A stretch of 64,000 bases of DNA from Sphagnum compactum (taxonomy: Eukaryota; Bryophyta; Sphagnopsida; Sphagnales): NCBI GenBank assembly GCA_965153455.1, contig OZ234494.1, positions 16,802,001 through 16,866,000 of the forward strand. Direction: 5' to 3'. Both the position numbers and the translations under genes were made by a program. The notes beneath the pieces are model-generated. The model searched no databases, was not told where the DNA came from, and saw only the letters and a program-made list of their open reading frames with translations. Each line of letters opens with the position of its first letter. Positions within the stretch are counted from its first letter, which is position 1. Positions 24,466-38,021 of the stretch are shown here, piece by piece.

Positions 24466-26170
24466 GTGTAATTGAATGCATTAATGATGTATTCCTTCGA
24501 GGTTTTGCCATTTGTTCGAACAACTGCTTGAAACATTCTCACATGAACATCTAGATTTGCATCTTTCTTGTAATCTGGATATTTTAGAATTGATCGATAT
24601 GGTTTGGCCACTGAGCCCCCTACTCTAGTATTCGCTATTGACGTAGTCCTCTACCTTTCACAATTTAATAGAATTGGTGGTGGCCATCCCACATATTTGT
24701 TAACTTGTGTTGCCATGAATGGTGTTGTGTACACCGTCTAAGGTCTTGAAATGGGTACTGTTACCCTATTCGAATCTTCATAAATTTGGTTTGTGCATTT
24801 TCCAACTTGAGTATTCACTGGTATTTGATATGTAGATTGACCATTCTTAGATTGATTCCTTCTTTTGGATGGCTTAGCCTTTGTCCCAAGCTTACAAGCT
24901 ATAATAACTATTTTTGGCATCATAGATCCAACCAATTATTCTTGTGAAACAATATTAGGTATTTGAGGTATCCCATTCATTAGTCTAAGCCTAATGAATG
25001 ATTGTGTAAACTTTTTGGACATCTTAGCATGGATAGTTGTACAACATTCATTTGCACTTTTTGTTGTCTAAAATTTGGTCTTAAAGAAAATGGTTCAGTC
25101 CTAGTCATATTTGGAAAATTTCGCACTTTCTATTTTGTTCAAATTGTGTTTCATTCAAACCTAGTTCCTGCAACCTATTTTTTAAACCATTGCGAATCTG
25201 TTCTTTCGTCTATGGTTGTTTTATAGAATCTTTTTATAACATCTATTGTCCCACATATCTAACAAATCCATCCCTCACTTCATTATTAATCTATGAACAT
25301 TCTGTGATGATATGTCTTCTGACTTTACAATAAACAAAAATTCTAGAACTAGTTTGAGCCAACATGGTTGAATCTTCAAAATCGTAATTTCTATGTTCTG
25401 GATTTCTTTTATCTCTTTCAAGTCCTCTACTTCTGTTGTTCATTGGAATTAGTAATGCCTCCTCCAAAACATTCACATGTGCATCATTATACACAGAAGT
25501 TCTTGGGTAATTTTCATCTACCCATTTCTAGAATACTGGGATTAGAGTTATGATCCACTTCCTAGTCTTCTATTGGCTCAAAATATTTTGACAATGCCAA
25601 TTGGTACATAAATGGTATACTTGTGTGTCTGTTGTAGTCACCTTGTCAACTATGCATAGATTTTGGACTTGATGAATTTGTAGGGTCCATTAATAACAAT
25701 TTGTCCCTTAGATTTCTATCGTCCCCATGTTCTTGAATAGTTAATGGTGCTTGGAAAGTATGAATACCCCTTTCTCTTGGGTATATTTCAGACTTGATCC
25801 CCCTCACTGGAGATTGTCTTCTGTAACTAGGACGTATCTGTGGACCTCTTATCCATATTTCTCATCTCGTTCCTGTGCCTATTAAAGACACTCGATGTCC
25901 TGCAAGTCATTCTTTTGTTCATAAACTTCTGGGTTCCAAAATTGTACCCCTATTTGGCGTTTCATGCACCTCTTGGTCTACATCTTAATGTTCTTGAAGA
26001 TTAGAAATGATGTTCTCCCATCTAGCTTCTTAGTCCATTTGCCTTTGCAAACTTTGAGTCACCATTTGATTCATATTGTCATGCAAATATTAAATTCCCT
26101 TGGATCCAGTCATAGTAAAAGGAGCCATGAGTGCCAAGGTCGAAGTCCATACCAAAGATTGCATTTTACA

Positions 26171-27024
26171 CATGTCTTACATGGATTAGTCTATTAAATA
26201 TCAAAATTGTATTTTAAATATAATTTTTGGGACTAAATATCAATATTGAGACCAAACATGACCCATGTTATAATAATTTTATTTATTTTTGCACAAGGAC
26301 CTAGATTATAATGAAATGTAGACTTTTGTTTTTAATCGTGATTACAAATTTTGAACCTTTTTAACCATTAAGGATGTTCATAATCTAAATTAACAACATT
26401 TGTTCAAAGGATTCAATACATATGCATTTAAAAATATAAACACAAGTGGCCTTTCTTGTGAAGTATATTAGATCCCATAATAAAATTGAAAATTTGGTGA
26501 ATGTTTGAATAACAAAAAACACGTTCAAATTTTATAGTCCTTAAAAGAGCCCTATCAAGAAGTGCTTTCTGTATGACATTTAAAGGATTCTAATACCATA
26601 ATGAAATGACTCCAAACTTTTAGGATATCAATTTCATGGATAAATAAGCAAAACCCCAAAATATGAACAAATAATTCATTGTATATAATTATTGGTGGAT
26701 TTTCAAAGTAGTAGAGGTGCAATTTTCACTACAATTAACAAGTGATTTGGCTCCTTTTATTGTGAATGGACCCCCTTGGTTTCATGGTGTATTTTTTATT
26801 TAAGTCCTTATAGCTTTCATCGCTTAGATCTCCGTTTTCTATTTGCCAAAAAAATTAGAAATTTAAATCTACCAAACAACAATATTTCCTCCTCCAATTT
26901 GTTAAAATCTTCAAAAAACAATGTTTTTACAAAATTCCAAACTGTTCAATAATTACATTGTTATTTTGGCTTCCAAAAAAAAATTGTCCTCGAGATGGTC
27001 ACCAAATGGTAAGCCTATATATTA
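26171..27024. other. Spacer, no gene recognised
   Basis: AT-rich sequence between the gypsy remnant and the start of homology to copy C (about 27025 against 41925). I see no coding blocks, and the equivalent position left of copy C carries different sequence. Confidence 0.45.
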
Positions 27025-27709
27025 TCTTAAAAATGTTCATTACCTATTTAAAACAATACAAAAGACCATTCAATGCTCCATTCAATGCTCCACTTCAACA
27101 CTTAACATTTGTGGTTTCATTATGCAAACAATTCAAATAAGCTATTTTTACACAATTTTCTTATTACAACTACTTTTCTTCTGCTCAATTCTATTTCTTT
27201 AAATAGAATTTATGGTCAAAATATGGTTAAATTTATTAGAAATCCAAAACACAACAGATACAAAATATAAATCCACGTTTCTTCATCAAATCTATATTTT
27301 TCATAAATTGTGTTTTCCAATAGACTCAACAATAATGGATTAACATTTTCAATACACCTCAAAACAAATATAAAGGTATAACATTTTTCACTACAAGAAT
27401 TTGAGACTTTACTTGGAATGATCACGAAAGTCTTGAAAACTTCTTAGCTAGTATCAATGCAATTTCATAACATGTTATGTGTTCAATTTATGTATTTAGT
27501 AAATATTTTTGTGAGTTTTGATTACCAAATGGTCAATATCAATAAATCTATAAAATGGAAGTTTTTTTATGATATATTGATGAAAAAATGTAACAAATAA
27601 TAAACAAAGAAATGTGGCACATGAAAGTTGTGCATGATTTACGTTGTTCACTAAAACAACATTTGTTTCACACTTGATTATAAATTAATTGACATGTCTT
27701 AAAGAATGA

Positions 27710-30700
27710 TTAATTAGGATCCAAAGTGCTTAGTTCAATTTCAACATTGCCATGGTTATTGGGCACAACATGATGAAACCCAAGAAGGTTTGAGAAATCC
27801 ATCTCATGAATACTATTAGCTTTTTTCGGAACGACCTCCATATCCACCTCATTTAATAACATGGCTAACACATGTGACATCAATGGACGTCTTGAGGCTG
27901 ATGTTTGCACACATAATAATGCCACATCAATCACACGTTGTGCTTCATCATCCAATACGTTGTTGTTTAGTTGTTGGTCAATAAGATCAAACAACTTATT
28001 TTGTTCATGTAAAGAATGTGCCTGAAAAGACCACCCGCCCATTTTGGGGAAACAAATTAGATTCACGAAATTCTTTTATCTTATTAATATTAAATATGGA
28101 TTAGTGGGTCATTACTTGGATTTATTGCGTATCCTTTTGTTTCAAGATATTCTTTTGTTTTGTAGTGGAACAAATGTCAATTCCTACCTTTATATATTGA
28201 TAAATGTGACAATTCTTTTCCATTAATAAATATATAATCTACTTTTAAATGAGACATTTAAAATTATATATTGGAATGATTCTAAAAAAAAATTTGATTT
28301 TTTTTGTGGGCTTAATTATTTTTTTCTAAAAATTTCAAATAAAATCTACTTCAAACTATAAACAAGTAACTTGTTGTCAATTTGACATCATTTTCATCAA
28401 AATATAAATGAGCCTTCTTGGTAAATTGGCATGGACAATGGGCATATTGTTAATAATTATTACTCTCCAAAGCATTTCATTTTAGATTATACAAAGTTTT
28501 TGATAAAAAAATTGAATTGAAGATGTGGATGTAAGTTATAAACCTAAGCATATTAACTTACTCATTTGAGCATTAACTTTCAATTGCCCACCAACATGAA
28601 GTTTAGATTTGTTGATTTGCCATCTAAACATCACCAAGTGTTTTTTCATTCTTGTTTTATGGTTATTGGATTTATTTCAATGACAATAGTTTTAAATGTT
28701 TAATATGATGTAATTGGGGAAAATATGGCTGCCTAATCATTTTCAAAATCTGACACCAAATAACCTGGGTTTCATCTTTGTGATAATTGTTTTACTTATT
28801 GATCCTTATTAGCCTTATGCTGAATTTATAATAAATAACCATTTCAAGCAATTGGGTTGATGATTTAGCATCTTGCCCCCACAATATTACATTATATAAT
28901 TAGGTTACTAATTTAACTTTTTATAAAAACTAAATGTACATACACTTACCCATTCAAGAAGGTAAATTTTGTTTGTTTCCAAAGACAAATCAATACTCTT
29001 GCGACCACTCACAATCTCCAAGAGAAGAACCCCATAGCTGAATACATCCACCTTTTCAGTGAGTTTGCCAAGCGTAGCATATTCGGGTGACAAATACCCC
29101 CTACAAGAAAAACACAACTAAACAAGTAAGAAGTATATAAATTTATGTGTAAACTGTGGTGAAAGTTTAGTTTCAATGTTATCAAAGATTAATCATTCAA
29201 TTTTTTTCAAATGACCCAAATGTGTGCATCTAGTCATAGAATCATTGCAACATCATATGTTGGTTTTGATGAGTGGAAAATGTACATCGTTCCAGCAATA
29301 TGGGCAGTTGACAAGTGGCTTATATCCTCTGGAAATAATCGTGCCAATCCAAAGTCTGCAATTTTTGGGTTCAAATATTTGTCAAGGAGTATGTTAGGTG
29401 CTTTAATGTCTCGATGTATAATGCGTGGTTGCAAACATTCATGAAGGTAAATGAGGCCTCGAGCAATTCCCACACATATGTTGAATCGCATTGTCCAATC
29501 TAAAAATAAATCATTTTTTACGTGTCGATCTGCAAACACCATAATGTTAACAATGATTAATCATAAAATATTTGATTATAATGCATGCATGACATGCAAA
29601 CCGTTAAGATATCATCAAAATTTCTAGGACATGGAAATTTACTATGATTAAGTTGAAAATGTCATACCCCAAAGAGCTTCAGCAAGGTTTTTGTTTTCCA
29701 CAAACTCAAACACAATAAGTCGTTGTGTGCCTTGTAAAGAACATCCTTTCACCTTCACTAGGTTCTTGTGTCTAACACCAGTCATGAGCACAATTTCGTT
29801 CAAAAACTCACTTACTTGTTGATGTGATTTATTCAATAATTTCACTGCCACATTTGTCCCATCAAGTAATATTCCCTACAAAAAACATAGAAATATTTTT
29901 AAATCTTTCATCATTGAAGGAAAAATATCAATTATTAATTGGTAAATCCTTTGAAATTAATCTTCACCAATTTCACGTTAAAATGCATCAATTACAAATT
30001 TGAAATGTATATTTGAATTATTATTTTAACATCAAGTATTATATATATTGCAAAGATTTCAATTAATTCCATTAAACTAGATATGTTCAATGATGGAAAT
30101 ACTATGAATTGTAGGGAAGTTGGAATATGAATTTACTTTATAGACTGCCCCAAAACCACCTTCTCCAAGCTTATTCAATGGATGGAAATCATTAGTGGCT
30201 AACTTTAACACCTTATATGAATACAATATAGGTTGCACTTGTTGTTTTGCAAATTCTGTGAAAATGGTATTTATTCAATTGTCATTCACTTCACATGTGA
30301 GTAGAATAGCTTACAACTAATGAAATGAACATTCAGTAATCACATTATTGGCAAAATTTTACAAACCTAAATATAAATGGGTCAATGAATGGACAACATG
30401 ATGTTATTACACCTACAAACATCTAAAGCAATTGAGTAATGATTGCATTTTGGTAAGTAAATACTTCAAATAGAAAAGAAGCAAATAATGGAGCTAAGAA
30501 AGTTGAAAAACAAAATTGAATTTCACTGTACCTTTTTGAATTTCACGAAAGGCTAACATATTTTTGTGGTACTTCCGATAGATGACAATGAAGAAGATTC
30601 CACCCACAAGTACAAAAATGGATAATATTGTTGACAATATCCAAGTTAACTTTTGATTATAGCTTTTATAAACAACTATTTCAAAGAAAATTGAACTTTG

Positions 30701-33700
30701 GGTTAACAATTGTGTCAAACATGGATTCATTTTATAAAAACTTGAACTAAAGGGTTTTATTCAATAAAATATCATTTGCAAAGAAAACAACTATTGTAAT
30801 TTTTTTCCAAATAGTCATATTAATTTGCAACAAATTCATATCTTGCTTCCCCTACAGGTAGAATCCTCATAACATAGTTTGAACAAGTGCAATAAATTTC
30901 ACTAACTTTTATCTTTACTACATGATGGCAGTCAACATTATCATAATGTTTAAATTTGAATGCCATGAATGCCAAAATTTGCAAATTTATGTGTTGAAAC
31001 CTTTGGTATAGGACAATGGAAATGGAGGCAATATCCATGTATGTTAAATGACAAGTGATAATGTTGAATTATGCACTTGTAGTTTTTTATGGTGTGTATT
31101 GTTTTTTTAATGAGTAATGCACAATTCCTAACTTGCCCATGAATGTTCAATCTTTGAAATGAAAGAAAATTATTGTGGTGTATATACCCACCTGTTTGGA
31201 TGGTAGATGAATTGTCACGACAATTTAGTTGTTCATTTGAAGTTGGGTTTTTGGAAGCGATAGAATTACAACATGGATTCCCTCCAAGCCTGCAATGGTA
31301 CACAATGTGAATCACAACATTCAGGAGCTATATATAAGTTTTGCATTTTTATAGTAATATTTAAAACTAATTAAACTCTTAATAACATAGGATCAATTGT
31401 GTCACACCCTATATTACTACAAAATGTGGGTGCCATTCAGTAATCCCTATTCAGTGGACCAATGAATTCATTGCATTCCCATTAGGTTTTGTTTAGTGGG
31501 ACCCATGAATTCATTCAAAATCTTGTGAAAGCACTTTGCATACATGGACACATTTTGTTGTAGTGTTATATAAGCTAAAACATATGCTTAAAAAATTTGA
31601 TTATGATGCTTAAATAATGAAAATAATGAAATCCATGAATTTGGTAATGAAACTTACAAGACGGGTGAATATATACCACTTTCCCAAGGTGGGTTAAGTT
31701 GAGTTATCTTATTGTTCACCATTGATATCAATGCCCCGGGCACCAAATGTTTAGTCAAATTGATTTGTAAATCCAAGACTCCATTAAAGTTGTTGTTATC
31801 AAAATTGCTACATGGAAGCCTCAAAATGTTAGTTCACAACACATTGTTTTACCAAGGAAAAATCACAATGTGTGCCTTAAACCTTAAATGTAAGGAATAT
31901 TTATTTTCAAACTTTATGGTTTCAAGTTCAAAGTCTTGTAGAATTACAAAATCTAGTTGTTATTTAGAAAAAAAATCCTAAATTATACATATAAATATTC
32001 GAAAGTTGTTAAAGTTTCTAGGCTTAAAAACATATTGAAAAGTTAAATATTATAATTATTATGCAAAAACTCAACCTAGTACCATTAAATAAATCAATGT
32101 TTATGCCATAACATATGAACATCAACACATGCAATTAGGTGCTAAGACTTAAGTTACTCACATTTCTTGTAACATGAATGAACAATTGAATAAGTTAGAT
32201 GGAAATGAACCAGTCAAGTTGTTTTCACCCAAGTTCCTGTGAGAAAACCATACTCATTTCATAGGTTAGATTTAAATGACAAAGTTGAAATTGGGCAACA
32301 CATAACATGCCATGTTGTTAAATTCATAAAAGAAAGGGTCAAAATTATTTTAAAAATACCAAAATAATGTCACGCTAACATGAATGAACAATTGAATAAA
32401 TTAGATGGAAATAAACCAATCAATATGTTTCCGCCCAAGTTCCTAGGAGACCCATTTCATAGGTTAGATTTCAAATGACAAAGTCGAAATCGGGCAACAC
32501 ATAACATGCCATGTTTATAAATGACATAAATAAGTTAGATGGCATGGAAAAGTTATGAAAAATAAAAAATTCACAATGTCAAATAAACTAAAAAATATAT
32601 CAATTAAATCCAAAAATGAAATCACCAGTAATTATGCTCATCAACGTTATAATCAATTTGTTGGAAAACTCATAAGATATGTTTGTATGTTATTTAAGTA
32701 ACTTTAATTATTAGTCCACCACAAATGTTTCCTTTTCAAGTTGTAAATGACAAATTGAATGGCTATATGTGATAGGTTTTGCACATGTGTTTTAATGTAG
32801 AATATCCTAACAAGTTCAAGTTTGTCATTTTGTTGAAACTCAAAAGACACAATAATGTTTTAAAAAGTTATTGATTCCATGACATTTTTATTGTGACTAG
32901 TGAAGGCCTTAAAAATATGTTAAAGATCATGCAAGAATGGGATGGAATTCACTTACAAAAATTTCAAAGAGTTAGGGCAATATTGCAAGTCTTTCATAGG
33001 TGGAAGTTTGCCATATAATTTGTTGTTAGATAGGTTTAAAACATTGAGCTTGGGAATACTCCATATTGAAGGTGAGATCCATCCATTAAATTGATTATCA
33101 CTTAGATCCCTAAATTACAACAGATAAATAAAACCATGTAAGATATTGTTAGACCTGTCACAAACTTTCAAGTCTATTGAACAATAATCATGTGTGAGGT
33201 GGAAACATAAAATATCAATTGTTAAATATGAATTTAAATCAACATCTTGCAAACCTCAATTGCTTACTAATTCAATATTGACGTTTAGTGGGTGACCATA
33301 TTTTAATTTCATTATAGTGTTAGACGCATGAATTTCAACCTAGCAAATTGAACCCTTATATTAAAAAAACCAATCATGAGCATTTTTTTCTCAAGTACAT
33401 GAATATATTTAGGCTTTGATAAATTGTGTGCTTATTGATGTGAAATATGTAAGCTTAAAAATTCACCATTGAATTAAAAATCCAAATATCTTATGTTGAG
33501 CAATGTGATTACGAGTCATTCACTCAATGTAATTTCTAAGACCTTATAAATATTTTGAGATCAACATATGATGTGACAATCTTGAGATAAAATTTCATAA
33601 ACACTATCATTGGGTATTGAACCATAAAACATTTAACATTTAACATGTGCACAATAAAACAATGCTTCCAATAAAATGCAAGTTGGAAGGTTAAAGTGCT

Positions 33701-36700
33701 CACAAAGTTTTAAGTTGCGGAAATGAAGAAAGGTCTGGAAGTTCTCCATTTAGTTGATTTTTGCTCATGGACCTATGCAAAAACAAAGCGCTACATATCT
33801 TGAGGGATCATAATATGACACGAGCTTTCTTAAGTTAATTAGTATTGAGATGTGAGATTTCCATCTAGGCATGGGAAATTTTGTTGTATTGAACTTAATA
33901 GTGCAACTCTCCATTTAAATTTACATAAAAAAGGCAATGGGAAAAAACTTACAAAGTTTCCAAAAGGCTTTGTGGGTTTGTGACATGGGGAATGCTGCCA
34001 GAAAAGTTATTTCCTGATAGGTTTAAAACTGTAAGGTTCGTAGAGATGTTCCAAATTGAAGGTGGGATTGTTCCATTGAATTGATTGTTGCTTAAATCCC
34101 TTGCAAACACCAAACAAGATAATCACATGGTGAGCACAATTTGTTAATTTGCAAACTGTTAATAAAATCATGAACTTTGAGTTCTTTGATTGTAATTAAA
34201 GTTAGTGTGACAATGAACTTATTCCTATGTATGCTTTAGATTTAACTAGTCCTTTCAAACATAAAGGTTACTTCAACATTGTCAACTTGACACACATTTT
34301 CATTTCTATAAACTAGTAGGAATAGGCTTGCTCACAAATTTATGATTGAGCCAAGAGGTGTTGAAAAGTCTGGGAGCTTTCCACTGAAATGATTGTTGTT
34401 AAGTAACCTGTGAAAATTTGAAACATGTCACATGAAAATGAGTTTGTTATTTAGGGATACGAACATGATATCTATACAAATAATATAAGTTTAATCGAGC
34501 GAATAATCATGACCGACATTCAACTAGTAGTTATGGGTTTATTTTAAGTTAATTAAGGCATTTGGTAAGATGTTGCATGTATACACATAAACCCCAAGCT
34601 GAAGTTTGTAATTACATAAACCAATGATCCAAAGTGTAAGAAAAGAACAGGGCCTTAGAAGATGAATTGGGCATCCTCTCAATAGTTGAAAAGTCATCTT
34701 GCTCCAATATGATGCTTCAATTTCCAATTTATTTATGGTATTGAGTTTGAAAATTAGTTTAAATTACTTTTATTGATCAACACAATCTAAACTTAACTGA
34801 CATGTATTCTCAACCAAGTAGAATAAATGGGAACAAAATTTGGTTCCAAGATCAATTCACCTCAAGTGGTAGATAATGCACACTTACAAAATTTGAAGAC
34901 CACAAAGTTGACCCATTATAGTAACATTATTAAAATTTTGTTCACAAATTATGAGTGTGGAGATATCTCCAGATATATTGTTGTAGGATAAATCCAAAGT
35001 GCCAGAGATATCAAAGAAATCTGAGATGTTAAAATATCCACCAATATGGTTGTGGCTCACATTCCTGAATTGAAAAACAATATTTCCAACATGAGCAAAT
35101 TTTAGGCAAAGGTGATAGTTAGAACAAATCGTCATTCATTGACAATATTGACTAATTTGAAATAATTGACAAATTTTCCTTTAAAATAAGGTTACCATGA
35201 TTCCTAGATCAAGGTCAAATGCCTCTGGCATCTCTAAGTTCTTGTTTCAATTGGGAGAAATGAACTAAAATTTGTAGAAATGGTAATCCCATCAAAATGG
35301 CAATGAAAGCTTTGGATCAAAGCGATGAATGATCAGTTTGGTGTTCTCACTTGACATTGTGTTTTGTTTAAGCTTAGGGAACTTACAATAACGTTCCAAA
35401 AAATCCAGTAGAATTGCCCAATCCTGTCGTTAGTCCAGGAATGCAGCCTGTGAGTTGATTTGAAGACAAATCCAACTTCAGAAGGGGAGCTGGACTTAGT
35501 CCTTGAAAAAAATGTTCAATGGATCCAGAGAACGCATTCCCATTTAGAAACCTGGTATTCAGTAGTACTCAAATTGGTCAATAAACCATTGGCTTCTTTT
35601 TTCCATAGCATACTAAGAAGTTAGGGAAATTCTTTATGGCAAACTTCTTACAATAAACAAATCCTACAATGCACTGAAAGTGCATGTCACACCTTCCTTT
35701 AGACCACATAGTTATCCATGCCCAAATTGACGCATATAAAGAGCTTTATTCACATTCCCTCTTTCGATTGTGCCATTTTCTAAGTCACCAGTATCTACAT
35801 TTATGGACATGTGAGACTACTTGGACACCCATCATTGTTTTGCAATGCCCAAGAAGTTGGTAGCCTACAAATGATTTTGACAACTACAAGTGATTTTGAC
35901 AACAGTGACAGAGACTACTAGGTAGTGTTCATTGAAACATTGGAGTCTGGCATATTCTTGAGCACTTACGCCAAGAAACTGGAACTTAAGAATACCTAGC
36001 TTGATAATACTGTAGTAGCTGGGCCAGTTCAACACTAATTATATTATTCTTAGAAATGTTGAAATTTTCAAAAAATATTTTTTTCCGAAGGAAAATAAAT
36101 AATTTGATGGAATATTTGTGAATATACCATTTACAGTTGAAATGGAATCCTCAAAATTAATTAATTAGTTATTTGACAAACATTTGTAAAAGTGGTCAAG
36201 CTACTACTGTATGTAGATAAATAAAGTGAGAAACCTAATGAACTAGAGACATTGAAAGAACAAATGGAATTGAGCTGGATACACGTACAATATTTCCAAA
36301 TTTGTTAGTCCCGCCAAATTTGGTATTACCCCAGTGAAATTATTGTCATGAAGATCCCTGAGAGTCCACAGTGCAGATTGGCAAACCTTTTTTAATAATT
36401 GCAACTGATTTCAAAAAATGCCATCCCCAAAACTTTACACACATTGATTGCTCTATCAAATGAAAAATACAAATTTCGGTACATAATTTTACCCAAAGGC
36501 TGAAAATAGTTGGTACATGGGGTTGGACGGAAGAGTTGACTTCTTACAAGACAGTCAAATTTGTAAGGCTTCCAATTTCAGGTGGAAGGTTTCCAGTAAG
36601 GCCTGGATTGCCAGTTATGGTTCTGCAAGTTCCAAGAAGAAGAAAGGCTATTCCATTAGCACAGGCAGACCTCCAAAATAAAGTGCAGGGTAATGGCCCA

Positions 36701-38021
36701 AGGTGGGGGCGTTCTAGAAAGGGGCTTCAGTGAGGCATTAACCTGGCTTAAAGCTGGAGGCAAATCATGAATTAAACATTTGTGCAGACCAAGAAGTGAC
36801 CATGGACCTGTCGCGATGCCTCTAAGTGCAGAGGCAACTTATGCCTACAAGGTGGTGTAAGGTGCTCCAACTCCAAAAAGAAGGGTTTGTTTGCAACTAT
36901 AGGAGCATCTCCACCCACAACAATAAATCGGGCTACACAGTGTAGTATGGATTTGAGTTAAAATGGTGTGAAACTCACCAAATAGGGCTCTAAATATGCC
37001 CAATAGAGCCAGTAAAAGTTATTGATTGGCCCAAGTGGGTCATGATATTCAATAGTCTCTCACATCATCTACTACATGATACAGAGAAGGCAGTACAGCA
37101 CTTACAGAATCTGGAGGTTGGTCAGGTTTCCAATGGCTCCAGAGAGATGGCCTCGAAGTCCCAGTCCCATCAATTCCCTACACGACGAATGTTAAGATTC
37201 CTTCCAAATCATATGAGTGTAGACCTAGAGACATCGTTCGTTCTCAACATACAAAAAAAAAGTCTGTTGTGTAAGAAACTAGTAGTCTGATGATCTATCT
37301 ACAATTACTGATGCGCTGCAGTGGAGCAAAATTCTACTTCAGAACACCAGATTTGGCAACCTTACAACTGATGTCCCCACGTATGTTTTCTCCTGCAAGC
37401 AAAAAGCCTCTCACTTCGCGGGATATGTAATAAGAGACCAGCTACCATATGTCAATACAACTTATAACTTCTAGTAGTCCATGTTGATAAGTAAGCAAAG
37501 TTCATACTCATGGGGGCATAAAAACGTTTGGAACTCACAAGCCAATTACCCCAGTCATATACACAGTGCAGGAATTAGGCGCTACTGTAGGTTGCACCAA
37601 CTTTACACATAAGACTCCTTCCCATCCACAAAGGCAGGGGTCAGGGCATTCATCTCCTCCCATTGCTGATGATATGCCCCATCCGGTGTAAAGGGCCTTT
37701 ACTGCATTTTCTGCGCAAGCACAAAAAGATACTGCACAATTTGACTCCCTCAAAGAAGGAAATCTGACGAAGAAGTGGTACGTGTTTGCAGCAAATAAAC
37801 CGTGTTGCTTACACCTACATAGCCACTTGCCATCCCTGCAGCTTGGCAAGAAGTGGCATAAGTTGGTTACCTTCTGCATAGCTGGTGTTAAGATATGTTA
37901 CGGTACATGAGTTCGATGCCGGGTCCAATTGCGAAAGAACGTCGGACACGAACATCATCAGCAGCGCAAATACCAGCGACATGGAAGGGTGGGAAATCAA
38001 CAGCATGTGGCTGCGCCCCAT
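27710..38021 (-). CDS. LRR receptor-like protein kinase, copy B (20-exon model, 940 aa)
   Basis: Membrane receptor kinase. Model on the minus strand: 38021-37871, 37710-37539, 37177-37106, 36622-36548, 36357-36289, 35551-35387, 35064-34888, 34407-34336, 34099-33953, 33772-33704, 33109-32957, 32236-32162, 31807-31658, 31289-31192, 30675-30532, 30255-30137, 29875-29668, 29529-29286, 29100-28950 and 28021-27710. All introns are GT-AG, phases agree and the frame stays open. Features in order: signal peptide from [20 protein letters not shown]-cap with [11 protein letters not shown] and a Cys-rich W.GV.C motif; LRRs to about 515 (for example [19 protein letters not shown]); GNPCCN; transmembrane helix about 557-580; kinase with [11 protein letters not shown] (about 626-636), VAVK Lys about 648, HRD Asp about 746, DFG Asp about 764 and GYLSPEYA. 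The end of the ectodomain resembles family LRR-VIII-1. A frame at 31038-30820 could be an extra exon before the membrane segment. Confidence 0.8.
32162..32520 (-). repeat. Tandem duplication of one LRR exon in copy B
   Basis: The exon at 32162-32236 and its upstream intron sequence recur at about 32375-32510 (shared CATAGGTTAGATTT, AAATGACAAAGT, GGGCAACACATAACATGCCATG). Copy C has only one such unit (about 47440-47620). The second unit still has TAG before the exon-like start and GTGACA at its end, and is 6 bases shorter, so it would keep the frame. It is more diverged and its use is uncertain. Confidence 0.75.

Larger units (their letters stand above)
20100..26170 (-). mobile_element. Degenerate Ty3/gypsy retrotransposon, reverse orientation
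   Basis: Going down the minus strand, fragments appear in the order gag (about 26150-24280), zinc-knuckle-like segment (about 25300), protease-linked region (22871-23098), reverse transcriptase (22094-22306), RNase H (21346-21630) and integrase (20748-21068). This is the Ty3/gypsy order (RT, RH, INT). Stops and frame changes occur throughout, so it cannot encode a working polyprotein. I could not define matching LTRs, a primer-binding site or target duplication, so its outer limits are approximate. It separates duplication block A from RLK copy B. Confidence 0.8.

Noticed and set aside
30820-31038. Definite juxtamembrane exon in copy B
   Set aside because: The frame (with YCTCSNY) may be coding, but I found no donor giving the required phase, and direct splicing from 31192 to 30675 already keeps the frame. 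In copy C a deletion removes the start of this frame.
31712-31981. Plus-strand frames opposite RLK exons (also 47002-47334)
   Set aside because: They are antisense to the exon encoding the last LRR; the minus-strand reading has conserved LRR residues and correct splice sites.
34539-34727. Possible extra RLK exon on the minus strand
   Set aside because: The translation has no LRR spacing and the flanks lack matching-phase splice sites.
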